Origin: Pseudomonadota bacterium
GTDB lineage: Bacteria; Myxococcota_A; Polyangia; Fen-1088
Length of the DNA stretch: 38,411 nt
Direction: 5' to 3'
Assembly: GCA_017881245.1 (NCBI GenBank)
Contig: JADGRC010000036.1
Coordinates: forward strand, 1 to 38,411
In this document: positions 16,723-26,257 of the stretch, piece by piece
Layout: every line of letters begins with the position of its first letter
How positions within the stretch are numbered: the stretch's first letter is position 1
Program-made: the position numbers and the translations under genes
Notes under the pieces: model-generated
Seen by the model: only the letters and a program-made list of their open reading frames with translations
The model's database searches: none
Told to the model about the DNA's origin: nothing

Positions 16723-19700
16723 TTTTAGCCAGGAATGCGTTTGATCTTCGATCCGCGCGCTTGGCCTTGCCGTTCCTCGGGGCCATCGTCGTGGCGACCA
16801 TCGTGGCCTGCAGTCAGACTCCGATCGTTCTGCCGTCGCGCGATCTCGATCGCCCCACGGACATGGCCTTCGCCTGCATCGGGAAGCTCACGACCGACGG
16901 GAAGGTCACCGCCATCACGGGCGAACCGATGGGTAAGTGCCATCCGTCGTTGGCTGTAGATCCCAGACCGGGAACGGTCGACGAACATGGGTGGGAATAT
17001 CGAACGTATTCGTTCGTGACGAACTCCGATCGCGGCGATCTGTCGGTCATCGACATGAGCTATTGCCGTCCGGACGACACGGCTTGTCATCCGCCGGGCG
17101 CTATTTTGGTCGATCTCGATCCTACGTCGGTCGGCTTTCGTGCCGCGCCACTCGGGGTATTGCCCGAAGTCGTCGCCGCCAGCCAAGATGGTTGTCGCCT
17201 GCTCACCGCGAATCGCGGGTCGTGTGACCTGACCCTGGTCGATCCCACGGCGCTTTTAACGAGGCACTTGGATCCCGGCAACGATTTGCCGAGCCAACCG
17301 GACATCAAGGAGTCCGTGACGATCGTCCCACTCATGGTGGGCGGCGGACATGTGGCGCCCGGCGAAATCGCGTTCGTTCCACAACAAACGGCGCTGTTGG
17401 GGGACACGATCAATGTCTGCGACCCCACCATGCTGGGGACGCTGGCCGCACCTGTCGGCGATCCCGCGCCGGTCGCCGGCGAACGGGTCCCCTGGCGTGC
17501 CGTGGTCACGTTCCCTTCGTGCGATCTGGTGGCGCTGATTGAGATTCCGAGCGGCCTGATCCTGGATTCGTATCAGGTGCGCACCCCGGCGCAGGGCGAT
17601 CGTTCTGTCCCCTTGTTGGTCAAGACGGGTACGAATCCCGTCTGTCCTTCGATGGATTGTCCTTTCGAACCAGCCGCCGCGCCGGCGGACGGGAGCACGG
17701 ACAACATGGGGCCGAGGCAGGGTCCCGGGGACGATTCGGGCGCGGGACTAGACGGCGGCGCAGACGCGGGTGAAATGCTTCCCGCGTTCGACCCGGCCTC
17801 GGGGAGGCTGGGCATCTCGGCGCTGGCGATGCGTCCCGAAGGGAAACGGATCTACTTTGGCGGCAGCAATACGCCGTCGATATTTTCCCTGGATATCGAC
17901 GGCAAGACTTTTGTCGCCCCGTCCTATTCGACGCCCAAGATCCCCAGCCTCGCGGGGGGGCAGGGGGTGCTGCGCATGCGCCTGTCGGTCGACCCATACG
18001 CGTACTCGAAGGGACATGACGCCGCGGCGTCCGAGTTACCGGAATACGGCCGTTTCGTGGCCGGGCGCCATGACGATCAGCCGAGCGATCCGTTGGAATT
18101 TCTCTACGTCATCGCCAGGGATGGCAGCCTGAGGGTGATGGACGTGGGGCGCCCGGATGGCGCTCCCGACGCGCCGCCCGTCGAATGTGATCTGGGGATC
18201 GATCCGGGCGACCCGAACGCTCACTCGCCCGACGGGGTCCGGAGGGCTTGCTTTCAATACCCGGCGCCGAATCCAGCGCCCAAGGATTGGCCGCGACGCC
18301 TGTTGTCCGCCGGTATTCCTGGGTTGCGATTCCCCGCCCCTCCCCAGGACATCGCGTTCGCAAACTACTTGACCCCGCCCACAAACACCCCCCTGACTCC
18401 GACGGTCGACGAGCAGTTGATGAGCGGAGCATTCGCTTTCGTCATGACCAACGCGGGAGCGGTCTACGTGCTGAATATCGATCCGGAACCGCGGTTGACC
18501 CACCAAGCCTGGCAGGATGGTCCGACGCCTCATTTCGACCTAACAGACCCCCTGACCAACCTTCCCGAATCGCCCGCTCCGCTGACCCACAGTCAGCGGG
18601 ATTTTAACGTCCTGACGTACTCGACCTCGCTCGGCGCGCAAGTCGGTCCGCCGCGAATCGATACGGCTCCGAGCGCGCCCGTGGAGGGTCCGTCCCTGAA
18701 AGGCTTCAAGACCCGAGAAAGTCGGGTCGACGCGCGCGCTATTACCTTCACGGGGGCGTCGACCGATCCCCTGACCTACGCGTATTTCCCGAATCGAGCG
18801 ACGGTGCACTCACAAACCTGGCGAATCGAATGGGAGGGGGACATTTCGGGTGTTCGGGTCACCGGAGACATCGATGAAACGGCGGTGGTGCCGTCGCCTA
18901 CGGTCACCAAGATCTTGGACAACGGCTCTGGTTTTTGCCCACTCGGTGGAAGCGATGGGGACGTCATGACGCTGGTTGGCTGCGACACCGACGCGGGCTG
19001 CCCGGTCGGAAATGCCTGCATTCATAGCGCGCAGGTTCCCGCCACAATCGATGGTCGGGCCGTTCAAGGAATGTGCCTGCCCAGAAGCATGACGGAACCG
19101 CAACGACAGGCTTGCGAGCCGATGATGCAGACTTTTCGGCGCTACGAGATTCTGACCGCGCTGGATGGAAGCACTATCGTGGTCCCGCGTCGGGCCGAGG
19201 TCCCGCGGCCCGCATACACGAACGAGCTCGGTCAACGCGTCACCTGTGACCGGGACAGCGATTGTTCGCAATCGGGTCCAGCCTTCGCGAACTACAAATG
19301 CACGAAGCTTTCCGTCCGTCCCGATGGAAGCCCGCTTCGTGACCGCGAGGTCATGCCCGACGGCTCCGTGCGTGAGGCCGATCTGCGGACTCGATGCTTG
19401 CAGTCCTGCACGTCGGACGCGGCTTGTCGGGACGGACGCGTCTGCGTGTCGTATCCGGGTGACGATTCAGGCGACGCGAAGGGGAAGTTCTGCGCCGAGG
19501 CAGCGCCCATCGTCGAGGCCTGCGGTCTCGACCAACTGTTCTCCTACAAGCTCGGTGCCGGGGGGGCGTTCGTGGTGACCGGAAGTGTCGCGGGACGGAC
19601 CGAGGCCTTTCACGCCTCCGCGACGCCGAATGGACCGGTCTGCGTCCGTGACCCGTCGGTTCCCGATCTGGTCGCGCGTATTCCCATGAACAGTCCCCTT

Positions 19701-20300
19701 TGTGGCGACGACAGCACGCCCACAATCGCAGCCGACGGTACATGGAATGCCGATTTCTTGGGCCAGGCCGCGGGACCCAAGTATCCCGTCTTCGACCCTT
19801 GCTTTGTTTGCGCACGTAAGGAGACAGCGGGGACCTTCACGCCTATCACCACGGGGCCCTGCAACCCGGTCGATTCGGTGGTCTCCGCGGTGTTTCAGAA
19901 CACGGAGCTCCGGTTTGTGCTAACCGACGTCCAAAAACAGTTCACCGACCCTTTGTTGATTCAGTTCAACGTGAACGGCGGCTTCGCGGCGCAGTCCGTG
20001 TTTACGTCGTCGGACGCCCTGCCGGGATTGCCTGCCCGCATCCTGTTGGGTCCGATTTCGTCGGCCGACCAGACCCTGCCGCTTGCTCCGGCATGTACCC
20101 CAGACATGATGGATAACTGCGTGCTCGGTCGTTCATCCGATCTGCCCTACCTTTTCGTTGTGGATCAGCGGGCGTACAGCGGCGGACGCCTCGGACCTCG
20201 TGGGCAGATCCTGCGAATTACACCGCGGATATCGGCCACGGCCCCGTATGCGGGATTCGAGGGTTTCGCCGCTAGCGGCCGATATTTCCCTATCCAGTAG
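16719..20300 (+). CDS. Very large secreted lipoprotein (1193 aa) with propeller-like and Cys-rich segments
   Basis: GTGA overlap with previous CDS; lipobox-like IVVATIVACSQ; SLDIDGKTFVAPSYSTPKI, FVMTNAGAVYVLNIDPEP; Cys-rich CDTDAGCPVGNACIHS, CDRDSDCSQSGPAFANYKC, CTSDAACRDGRVCVSYPGDD. Confidence 0.75.
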   Translation: MILARNAFDLRSARLALPFLGAIVVATIVACSQTPIVLPSRDLDRPTDMAFACIGKLTTDGKVTAITGEPMGKCHPSLAVDPRPGTVDEHGWEYRTYSFVTNSDRGDLSVIDMSYCRPDDTACHPPGAILVDLDPTSVGFRAAPLGVLPEVVAASQDGCRLLTANRGSCDLTLVDPTALLTRHLDPGNDLPSQPDIKESVTIVPLMVGGGHVAPGEIAFVPQQTALLGDTINVCDPTMLGTLAAPVGDPAPVAGERVPWRAVVTFPSCDLVALIEIPSGLILDSYQVRTPAQGDRSVPLLVKTGTNPVCPSMDCPFEPAAAPADGSTDNMGPRQGPGDDSGAGLDGGADAGEMLPAFDPASGRLGISALAMRPEGKRIYFGGSNTPSIFSLDIDGKTFVAPSYSTPKIPSLAGGQGVLRMRLSVDPYAYSKGHDAAASELPEYGRFVAGRHDDQPSDPLEFLYVIARDGSLRVMDVGRPDGAPDAPPVECDLGIDPGDPNAHSPDGVRRACFQYPAPNPAPKDWPRRLLSAGIPGLRFPAPPQDIAFANYLTPPTNTPLTPTVDEQLMSGAFAFVMTNAGAVYVLNIDPEPRLTHQAWQDGPTPHFDLTDPLTNLPESPAPLTHSQRDFNVLTYSTSLGAQVGPPRIDTAPSAPVEGPSLKGFKTRESRVDARAITFTGASTDPLTYAYFPNRATVHSQTWRIEWEGDISGVRVTGDIDETAVVPSPTVTKILDNGSGFCPLGGSDGDVMTLVGCDTDAGCPVGNACIHSAQVPATIDGRAVQGMCLPRSMTEPQRQACEPMMQTFRRYEILTALDGSTIVVPRRAEVPRPAYTNELGQRVTCDRDSDCSQSGPAFANYKCTKLSVRPDGSPLRDREVMPDGSVREADLRTRCLQSCTSDAACRDGRVCVSYPGDDSGDAKGKFCAEAAPIVEACGLDQLFSYKLGAGGAFVVTGSVAGRTEAFHASATPNGPVCVRDPSVPDLVARIPMNSPLCGDDSTPTIAADGTWNADFLGQAAGPKYPVFDPCFVCARKETAGTFTPITTGPCNPVDSVVSAVFQNTELRFVLTDVQKQFTDPLLIQFNVNGGFAAQSVFTSSDALPGLPARILLGPISSADQTLPLAPACTPDMMDNCVLGRSSDLPYLFVVDQRAYSGGRLGPRGQILRITPRISATAPYAGFEGFAASGRYFPIQ

Positions 20301-20367
20301 CACCGTCCAGTAGCAATCTTGCCCGACCCAATGGGCTCGTCCGTCGACGGGTAACTTGACGGATGGA

Positions 20368-20392
20368 TGGTATGATGCCTAACTACATGTAG
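20368..20392 (+). promoter_or_regulatory. Candidate extended -10 (TGGTATGAT) followed by palindrome CTACATGTAG upstream of argS
   Basis: TGG-TATGAT at 20368-20376; perfect 10-bp palindrome CTACATGTAG at 20383-20392, six nt before the ATG at 20398. Confidence 0.35.
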
Positions 20393-20397
20393 GTATT

Positions 20398-22191
20398 ATG
20401 CGCACTGGACCTCGCGAGGAAGTTCGTTCCCTGTTGGTCGACGTGGTCACGGCCGCCGTTCGCGCCGGTGAGGTCGGCGCACTCCCTACCGCAATAGCTC
20501 TCGAACGCCCCAAGCAGGCCGACCACGGGGACTTCGCGACCAACGTGGCGCTTCTGATCGCCAAGGGTTCGGGGAAATCCCCGCGGGCGGTCGCGGATCT
20601 GTTGGTCGGCCGCCTGCCGATCGGCGGAACATCGCCCCTGGCGGCCGTGACGGTGGCTGGACCGGGCTTCATAAACATTCGGCTGGCGGACGCCTACTGG
20701 CAGGCAGCCTTGCCCCGGATCCTCACGGCGGCAGAGACCTGGGGGCAATCCCCGGCGCGGCAGCATCCACGCATTTGTCTGGAATACCTGAGCGCCAATC
20801 CGACGGGTCCCATGCACTTCGCGCATGGGCGTCACGCCGCCGTCGGGGATTCGCTGGCGCGCCTGCTACGGTTTGCCGGCTATCCGGTCAAAACGGAGTT
20901 CTACGTCAACGACGCGGGTAACCAGGTGCATGTGCTGTCGTTGTCGGTCTGGTCCCGATATATGGAGGCGGCCCGCGCCGCCGATCCCTCGGTACCCGCG
21001 GTTCCGTTCCCCGAAAACGGATACAAGGGCGCCTACGTTCGCGATTTTGGCAACGAGCTGTTCGCGCGCGACGGCGGACGTCACGTCGGCGATGTCCCAC
21101 CCGCCGATCTGGAGTCGATAAAATCATTCGCGATTGAACGGTGCCTCGGCATCATTCGGGCGACGCTTGCGCGGTTCGATGTCACGTTCGACTTCTGGCA
21201 AAGAGAGCGGGCGTTGCACGAAAGCGGCGATGTGCGGGCGACGCTTGCGGCGCTGGATGCGGCCGGTTTCATCGATCGCCGGGATGACGCGGTTTGGCTC
21301 AAGACGACGACGCTGTGGGGGGACGAAAAGGATCGCGTGGTGGTCAAGTCCGACGGGGTGCCGACTTATCTCCTGGCGGACATCGCCTACCACCGCAAGA
21401 AGATCGCGTCCGGCGGCGAAGAGCTTTGTGACATTTGGGGATCCGACCACCACGGCCATGTCGCCAAGATGCGCGCCGCTCTGAAGGCTTTTGGCCACGA
21501 TCCGGACATCCTGCGGGTGGTGCTGATCCAGATGGTCAGCTTGGTACGAGAGGGCAAGCCGATAGCCATGGGGAAGCGGGAAGGCGAGTTCGTGACGCTG
21601 GACGAAGTCATCACCGAGGTCGGCCGAGACGCCACGCGGTTCTTCTACTTGATGCGGCGGCACGACACGCCTTTGGAATTCGACCTGGAGCTCGCCAAAA
21701 GGCAATCCATGGACAACCCGGTGTACTACGTGCAGTACGCGCACGCGCGTTGCCGGGCCATCTTGCGTCGGGCGAGGGAGCTCGAGGCGCCGCCCGCCGT
21801 CCTCGATCCCGAACTGGCCAGCCTGCTGGCGCTGCCCGAGGAAATCGCAATTCTTCGGCGCCTGGTCGACTTCCCGGATTTCGTCGCGGACGCGGCCGCG
21901 GCCCACGAGCCTCACCGTTTGACAACCTTCCTGATGGATCTGGCGGGCGAATTCCAAAGCTACTACACGCGCCTGCAGAAAGTTTACGGGGACACGATCC
22001 TGCCGCAGGAACGGCATCGGTCGGCGGGGGACGACTGGCGCGAGCGCTGGGACTGGCGAAAGACGGCGGCGCGTCTGCACTGGGTGGAGGCCGTATCCCT
22101 CGTGATGCGGAACGGCCTTCGGTTGTTGGGGGTGTCGGCGCCCGAAGCCATGGCCAAATCTGAAAACCTCACGAAAGAGGACGAATCATGA
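20398..22191 (+). CDS. argS: Arginyl-tRNA synthetase
   Basis: LEYLSANPTGPMHFAHGRHAAVGDSLARLLRFAGYPVKTEFYVNDAGNQ, VKSDGVPTYLLADIAYH, GSDHHGHVAKMRAAL, PIAMGKREGEFVTLDEVITEVGRDATRFFYLMR. Confidence 0.96.
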   Translation: MRTGPREEVRSLLVDVVTAAVRAGEVGALPTAIALERPKQADHGDFATNVALLIAKGSGKSPRAVADLLVGRLPIGGTSPLAAVTVAGPGFINIRLADAYWQAALPRILTAAETWGQSPARQHPRICLEYLSANPTGPMHFAHGRHAAVGDSLARLLRFAGYPVKTEFYVNDAGNQVHVLSLSVWSRYMEAARAADPSVPAVPFPENGYKGAYVRDFGNELFARDGGRHVGDVPPADLESIKSFAIERCLGIIRATLARFDVTFDFWQRERALHESGDVRATLAALDAAGFIDRRDDAVWLKTTTLWGDEKDRVVVKSDGVPTYLLADIAYHRKKIASGGEELCDIWGSDHHGHVAKMRAALKAFGHDPDILRVVLIQMVSLVREGKPIAMGKREGEFVTLDEVITEVGRDATRFFYLMRRHDTPLEFDLELAKRQSMDNPVYYVQYAHARCRAILRRARELEAPPAVLDPELASLLALPEEIAILRRLVDFPDFVADAAAAHEPHRLTTFLMDLAGEFQSYYTRLQKVYGDTILPQERHRSAGDDWRERWDWRKTAARLHWVEAVSLVMRNGLRLLGVSAPEAMAKSENLTKEDES

Positions 22192-23075
22192 GCCCGCGAT
22201 ACACTACCGAGGCGACTATGGATGAACCCGCGTTGCGCGATGTGGAACACTGGAAAGACAAGATCGAAGTCAGGCTCGACAATCGACAGGTGTTCTTCCT
22301 GTTCTTTGGCAGCGCGATGGTTGCCTGCATGCTGTTCGTGTTGGGCGTGATCGTCGGAAAGCGCCTGGAATCTCGGGGTAGGGCGGAGGCTCCCGCGATG
22401 GAGGATCCGCTGGCGACCCTGGATCGCTTCGGCGGGGTTGCCGCCCCGGCGCCCGCGCCGACGGTCTTGACGTTTCCGCGTGCCTTGATCGGTGGCGGAC
22501 CGTCGAAGAACCGGCCATCAAGCGCCGAGCGGACGGAGCGCGCCGAGCGTGGCGAAAGGGCAGACCGGACCGAGCGGCTCGCGCTGGAGCGGGTCGCGGC
22601 CAAGCCGATCCTGACAGCGGCGGCGCCGCTGCCCATCGGGCCGCCAACGCCTCCCTCCTCCATGACGATCTCCAAGAAGTTGGCGGCTCTACCGCGACCG
22701 GCGGTCGCAGCGCCGTCCCCGCCGTCGAAATCGCCTCCGCTGGCTCAGAACAAGGAGCCGAGCCAGCCGACAAAACTGGCCGCGGCGATGTCCAAGCCTG
22801 GCGTCGTTTCGACAACAATCGGGGACAAGGGCAGGGGGCGCTTCCTGCTACAACTCAGCTCGTTTCAGGATCGCGCCGATGCAGATGCGTTCGCGCGGCG
22901 GTTCGCGGCACAGAACGCGTACGTGGTATCGACGGAGATCCCGGGCAAGGGGACCTGGTATCGGGTCCGCGTTGGAACCTACGCCAACCTGCAGGAAGCT
23001 TCCGTCGCAAAAGCGACGTTCGAGCGCGAGCACAACGTGATCGCCTATGTCGCGGGTGGCGGCTCCGCCAAATAG
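22188..23075 (+). CDS. SPOR domain membrane protein
   Basis: ATGA overlap with argS; TM VFFLFFGSAMVACMLFVLGVIVG; Pro/Ala/Arg-rich linker; C-terminal SPOR pattern FLLQLSSFQDRADADAFARRFAAQNAYVVSTEIPGKGTWYRVRVGTYANLQEA. Confidence 0.88.
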   Translation: MSPRYTTEATMDEPALRDVEHWKDKIEVRLDNRQVFFLFFGSAMVACMLFVLGVIVGKRLESRGRAEAPAMEDPLATLDRFGGVAAPAPAPTVLTFPRALIGGGPSKNRPSSAERTERAERGERADRTERLALERVAAKPILTAAAPLPIGPPTPPSSMTISKKLAALPRPAVAAPSPPSKSPPLAQNKEPSQPTKLAAAMSKPGVVSTTIGDKGRGRFLLQLSSFQDRADADAFARRFAAQNAYVVSTEIPGKGTWYRVRVGTYANLQEASVAKATFEREHNVIAYVAGGGSAK

Positions 23076-23107
23076 GCCACGCCGGACAGCCGAGCGACGT
23101 CCCCCGA

Positions 23108-26100
23108 TCAAAACAACAGCCCGATATTCACGTGCAGCACGCCGATCCTGGTATCGCCCGGCCCGGGATCGAGCGGCCAGGCCCAGGCGAAGCTCAGGTC
23201 ACCGATCGGAAGCTTGATGATGAGCGGCGCGATGCCAACGCCGTGCCGGAATTGGGCGGCTCCGAGGCCGTCGAAGGAATCCGCGACGACTCCGTTGTCC
23301 ATGAATATGGCGCCGTACCAGGGGACGCTGATGGGAAACTGCAGGTCGATGTTCTGCAGGAGGCGAAGGTTGCCTCCAATTGGGCGATACTGGACCTGTT
23401 GAACGTCGGTGTTGGTGGGAAACGTCACCACGTCGATGCGCGCGCGATCCAGCTTGAACCCGCGCAGGGTGGTATCGCCGCCCGCGTAAAATCGCTCGAC
23501 CTTGGGCAGCAGCGATTCGCCACCAAGAGGAAATCCCTGGTCGTAGCGGACGCTATGGCGCAACGACAACCACGACAGCAAAGGGATGACCACGGTGGAG
23601 CGGGCTCCCACCTTGATGAAGGACACGTCCGCATATCCGTACGACAGGCTGCGCGGCGCAAGCTCGGTTAGGGCCTCGATCTTGAAACCGCGTTCTGGCA
23701 CCAGGCGGTTGTCGAGACGCAACCACTGCAAATTCAGCGAAATACTGCCCACCGCCGTGCCCAGGGTAATGGATTGCTGGCGCTCTGTCGCGCCGGACAG
23801 CCTCAACAGGGGCTCGGTATGGGTTGTGTTTCGAAGGTTGTAATGGATGCCGGCGTCGACTCCCGGGTACATCTCGCGCGAAAACCCGATGGATCCGCCC
23901 CACGACCGGATATCGCCGAGCCGCGCTGTCGCCTGCTGAAAATACTGCCCGAGGATGTCGAAGCGAAACATCGTGCCCAAGAATCGTCGATCGAGAAAGG
24001 CGGCGTTCGCGCGAACCAATGACTGTCCCCACGACCCGGTCGACGTGAAATTCCAGCCGTGGCCCCATAAATTGCGATTGTCGTAGCCGATGCGGCCGTA
24101 GATCCCGACGGGGAATGACGAATCGGGCGGAGCCTGTTCCGTGGAAGCGCCGAACCCGAGGTGCAGAAGATTGAACTGTTCGTAACGTTCCTCGACCTCC
24201 ACCACCATGGGCACGACGGTCTGACCTTCGTCCTTGCCGGGAAAGCTGATAGGTGACGCGTTGTAGAATAATTGCAAGAAACCCAAGTTGCGTTGCCCGC
24301 GCTCGAACGCCGTCGTCGTCAAGTAGTCGCCCGAACGAATGGGAATCTGTTCGAGGATGGTCCGATCGGTTGTCACAAAGTTGCCGTGTACGAAGATGGG
24401 ACCCACACGGATTCGAGGACCAAGCTTTACCTTCCAGATGATCCGAACGGTGTTGCCCGCGCGCTCGACTTCTGCCTCGGCGGTGGCGACGGCATGACCT
24501 GCATCGCCGAGCAGCCGTTCCAGGTGCCGGCTGTCCGAACGCAACGAAGCGGGTCGCAGGGGATCGCCGGGACGTAGCGACAAACTGTCGCGCAGGAACG
24601 TCGGGTCGTAGGGGATGGGGCTCTTGTCGACGCTGCTGAATTCCACGGATCCGACGCGGACGAGCGGCCCCTCGTCGATCGTGAACCTGACGAACAAACC
24701 CGTCGCATCGCGCGAAACCGTCGCGGCGCCCGCCGCGGCCGCGCCAATCAGACCGAACGTTGCCCGGGAGGTCGAGATCTCACCCTTGGCCTGCGCGTCG
24801 GGGAAACCGCGACCGCGGTAGTAGTCCACCAAGCGCTCCGCATCCAACTCGATTTGCCGGGCCGTGACATATCCTCCGGAACCAAGCCCGATGTAACCGA
24901 GCCACGGAAACGGCCGCACGGTCACGATCTCGCCGAGCTCGTCGGACTTCTTGACGCTGTTGCCCACGAATTCGACCGCCCGCACCTTCAGCTCCGGCCC
25001 TTCGTCCACCTCGAACACGATCCGCTCTTCGTCCTCCGCGATCCGTTCTCGACGCCACGCCACCCGGGCGAAGAAGTGGCCGCGATCTTGGTAATAGCGT
25101 TGGATCGAGTCCGCGCTGTTGCCGACTTCGTAGTCGTCGTATGACCCGCGCTCGTTCAGCGTCAGCTGCTCGCGAAGCGTTGATGACGATTTATGTTGGT
25201 TACCCTCGAACGCCACCGAGATGCGCTTGTGCTCGTTGACCTGAATCGCCAGCGCCACGTTCTTGTTTCTTCGATCGAGGCTGCTGTCCGGGTCGAACGC
25301 GCCAGTAGCCCTCGCGCCCGGATAGCCGATTTCGTGATAGCGGTCGTTGACCTTGGCCAGATCGTCGCGCATGCGGCGCACCGTGAAGGGGGCGGCGACG
25401 ATCCAGAGCTTCTTCCAGTCCCATGCGCGGTGTCTGAAAGCCGGCTCGATCTCGGTGGCGGGCAGGGTCTTATTGCCGTTGATCGTGATGGGACCGATCG
25501 GATAGCCCGGGCCGCGATCGATGCGCACAGTGAGATCCACGGCGGCTGGCGCGGCTCCATGCGACGCCAGATCGATCCGGACATTGGCGTCGAAATACCC
25601 CTGGGAACGCAAAAATTGAACGACCTGCTGTCGTTCGTGCTCCATCGCCTCCTCGCGCTCCGGCCCCGGTAGCGGCAAGGCGCGCCCTGGTCGAATGCTG
25701 ATCCGTCGTGAAATTTCGTCCTGCTGAATGGTCGAGTTACCGGAGACGTAGATGTATCGAACACGGTCATAGGGACGCACGTGAACAGCAACCACCACGC
25801 CTTCCCGGCTTAAGCCTTCCCGGGCGGGGCGGACATCGACGATCGCGTTGTAACCGACGGTGTCCAACGCCTTGCGCACACGTGGAACTGTCCCGATGGG
25901 GGTTCCGATGCGATCCGCCGCGCCGGATTCGACAAGCCGGGATCCTTCAGGGAACGTCGCCCGCAATAGGGCGGTAAGCGAGCTCGATTCGTCGCCGGTT
26001 GCTCCATCCACTTCGAAGCGGACGATAATCGGAGCGTTCGCCGCGACCGGGTTGGGCGCTTCGGGAAGCGTGCTGGACTCGGGCTTGACGTCTCCGCTAG

Positions 26101-26233
26101 GGCTGGCGGAGGGCGGAGCGGGAGCCGGGGCAACGCTCGGCGCGGCTGACGGAGCATCGGCCGCGGAGAGCCGACCGGTAGACGAGATCGTGGCTATCAG
26201 GACGACGAGCCGGGTCTGAAGGATTCGGTTCAA
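23108..26233 (-). CDS. tamA: BamA/TamA-family (Omp85) outer membrane protein with POTRA domains
   Basis: Signal peptide; POTRA-like repeats (RYIYVSGNSTIQQDEISRRISIRPGRALP, GPITINGNKTLPATEIE, GPIFVHGNFVTTDRTILEQIPIRSGDYLTTTAFERGQRNL); barrel with GGDTTLRGF and C-terminal INIGLLF-like end (VLHVNIGLLF). Adjacent to tamB. Confidence 0.85.
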   Translation of the reverse strand: MNRILQTRLVVLIATISSTGRLSAADAPSAAPSVAPAPAPPSASPSGDVKPESSTLPEAPNPVAANAPIIVRFEVDGATGDESSSLTALLRATFPEGSRLVESGAADRIGTPIGTVPRVRKALDTVGYNAIVDVRPAREGLSREGVVVAVHVRPYDRVRYIYVSGNSTIQQDEISRRISIRPGRALPLPGPEREEAMEHERQQVVQFLRSQGYFDANVRIDLASHGAAPAAVDLTVRIDRGPGYPIGPITINGNKTLPATEIEPAFRHRAWDWKKLWIVAAPFTVRRMRDDLAKVNDRYHEIGYPGARATGAFDPDSSLDRRNKNVALAIQVNEHKRISVAFEGNQHKSSSTLREQLTLNERGSYDDYEVGNSADSIQRYYQDRGHFFARVAWRRERIAEDEERIVFEVDEGPELKVRAVEFVGNSVKKSDELGEIVTVRPFPWLGYIGLGSGGYVTARQIELDAERLVDYYRGRGFPDAQAKGEISTSRATFGLIGAAAAGAATVSRDATGLFVRFTIDEGPLVRVGSVEFSSVDKSPIPYDPTFLRDSLSLRPGDPLRPASLRSDSRHLERLLGDAGHAVATAEAEVERAGNTVRIIWKVKLGPRIRVGPIFVHGNFVTTDRTILEQIPIRSGDYLTTTAFERGQRNLGFLQLFYNASPISFPGKDEGQTVVPMVVEVEERYEQFNLLHLGFGASTEQAPPDSSFPVGIYGRIGYDNRNLWGHGWNFTSTGSWGQSLVRANAAFLDRRFLGTMFRFDILGQYFQQATARLGDIRSWGGSIGFSREMYPGVDAGIHYNLRNTTHTEPLLRLSGATERQQSITLGTAVGSISLNLQWLRLDNRLVPERGFKIEALTELAPRSLSYGYADVSFIKVGARSTVVIPLLSWLSLRHSVRYDQGFPLGGESLLPKVERFYAGGDTTLRGFKLDRARIDVVTFPTNTDVQQVQYRPIGGNLRLLQNIDLQFPISVPWYGAIFMDNGVVADSFDGLGAAQFRHGVGIAPLIIKLPIGDLSFAWAWPLDPGPGDTRIGVLHVNIGLLF

Positions 26234-26257
26234 GGTGGGGGATGTGGAAGATGTAAG

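Noticed and set aside
20356-20376. TTGACG...TATGAT as a -35/-10 pair upstream of argS
   Set aside because: Spacer is only 9 nt; kept only the extended -10 interpretation.
21124-22080. 318-aa minus-strand ORF over argS
   Set aside because: Shadow ORF opposite a well-supported gene.
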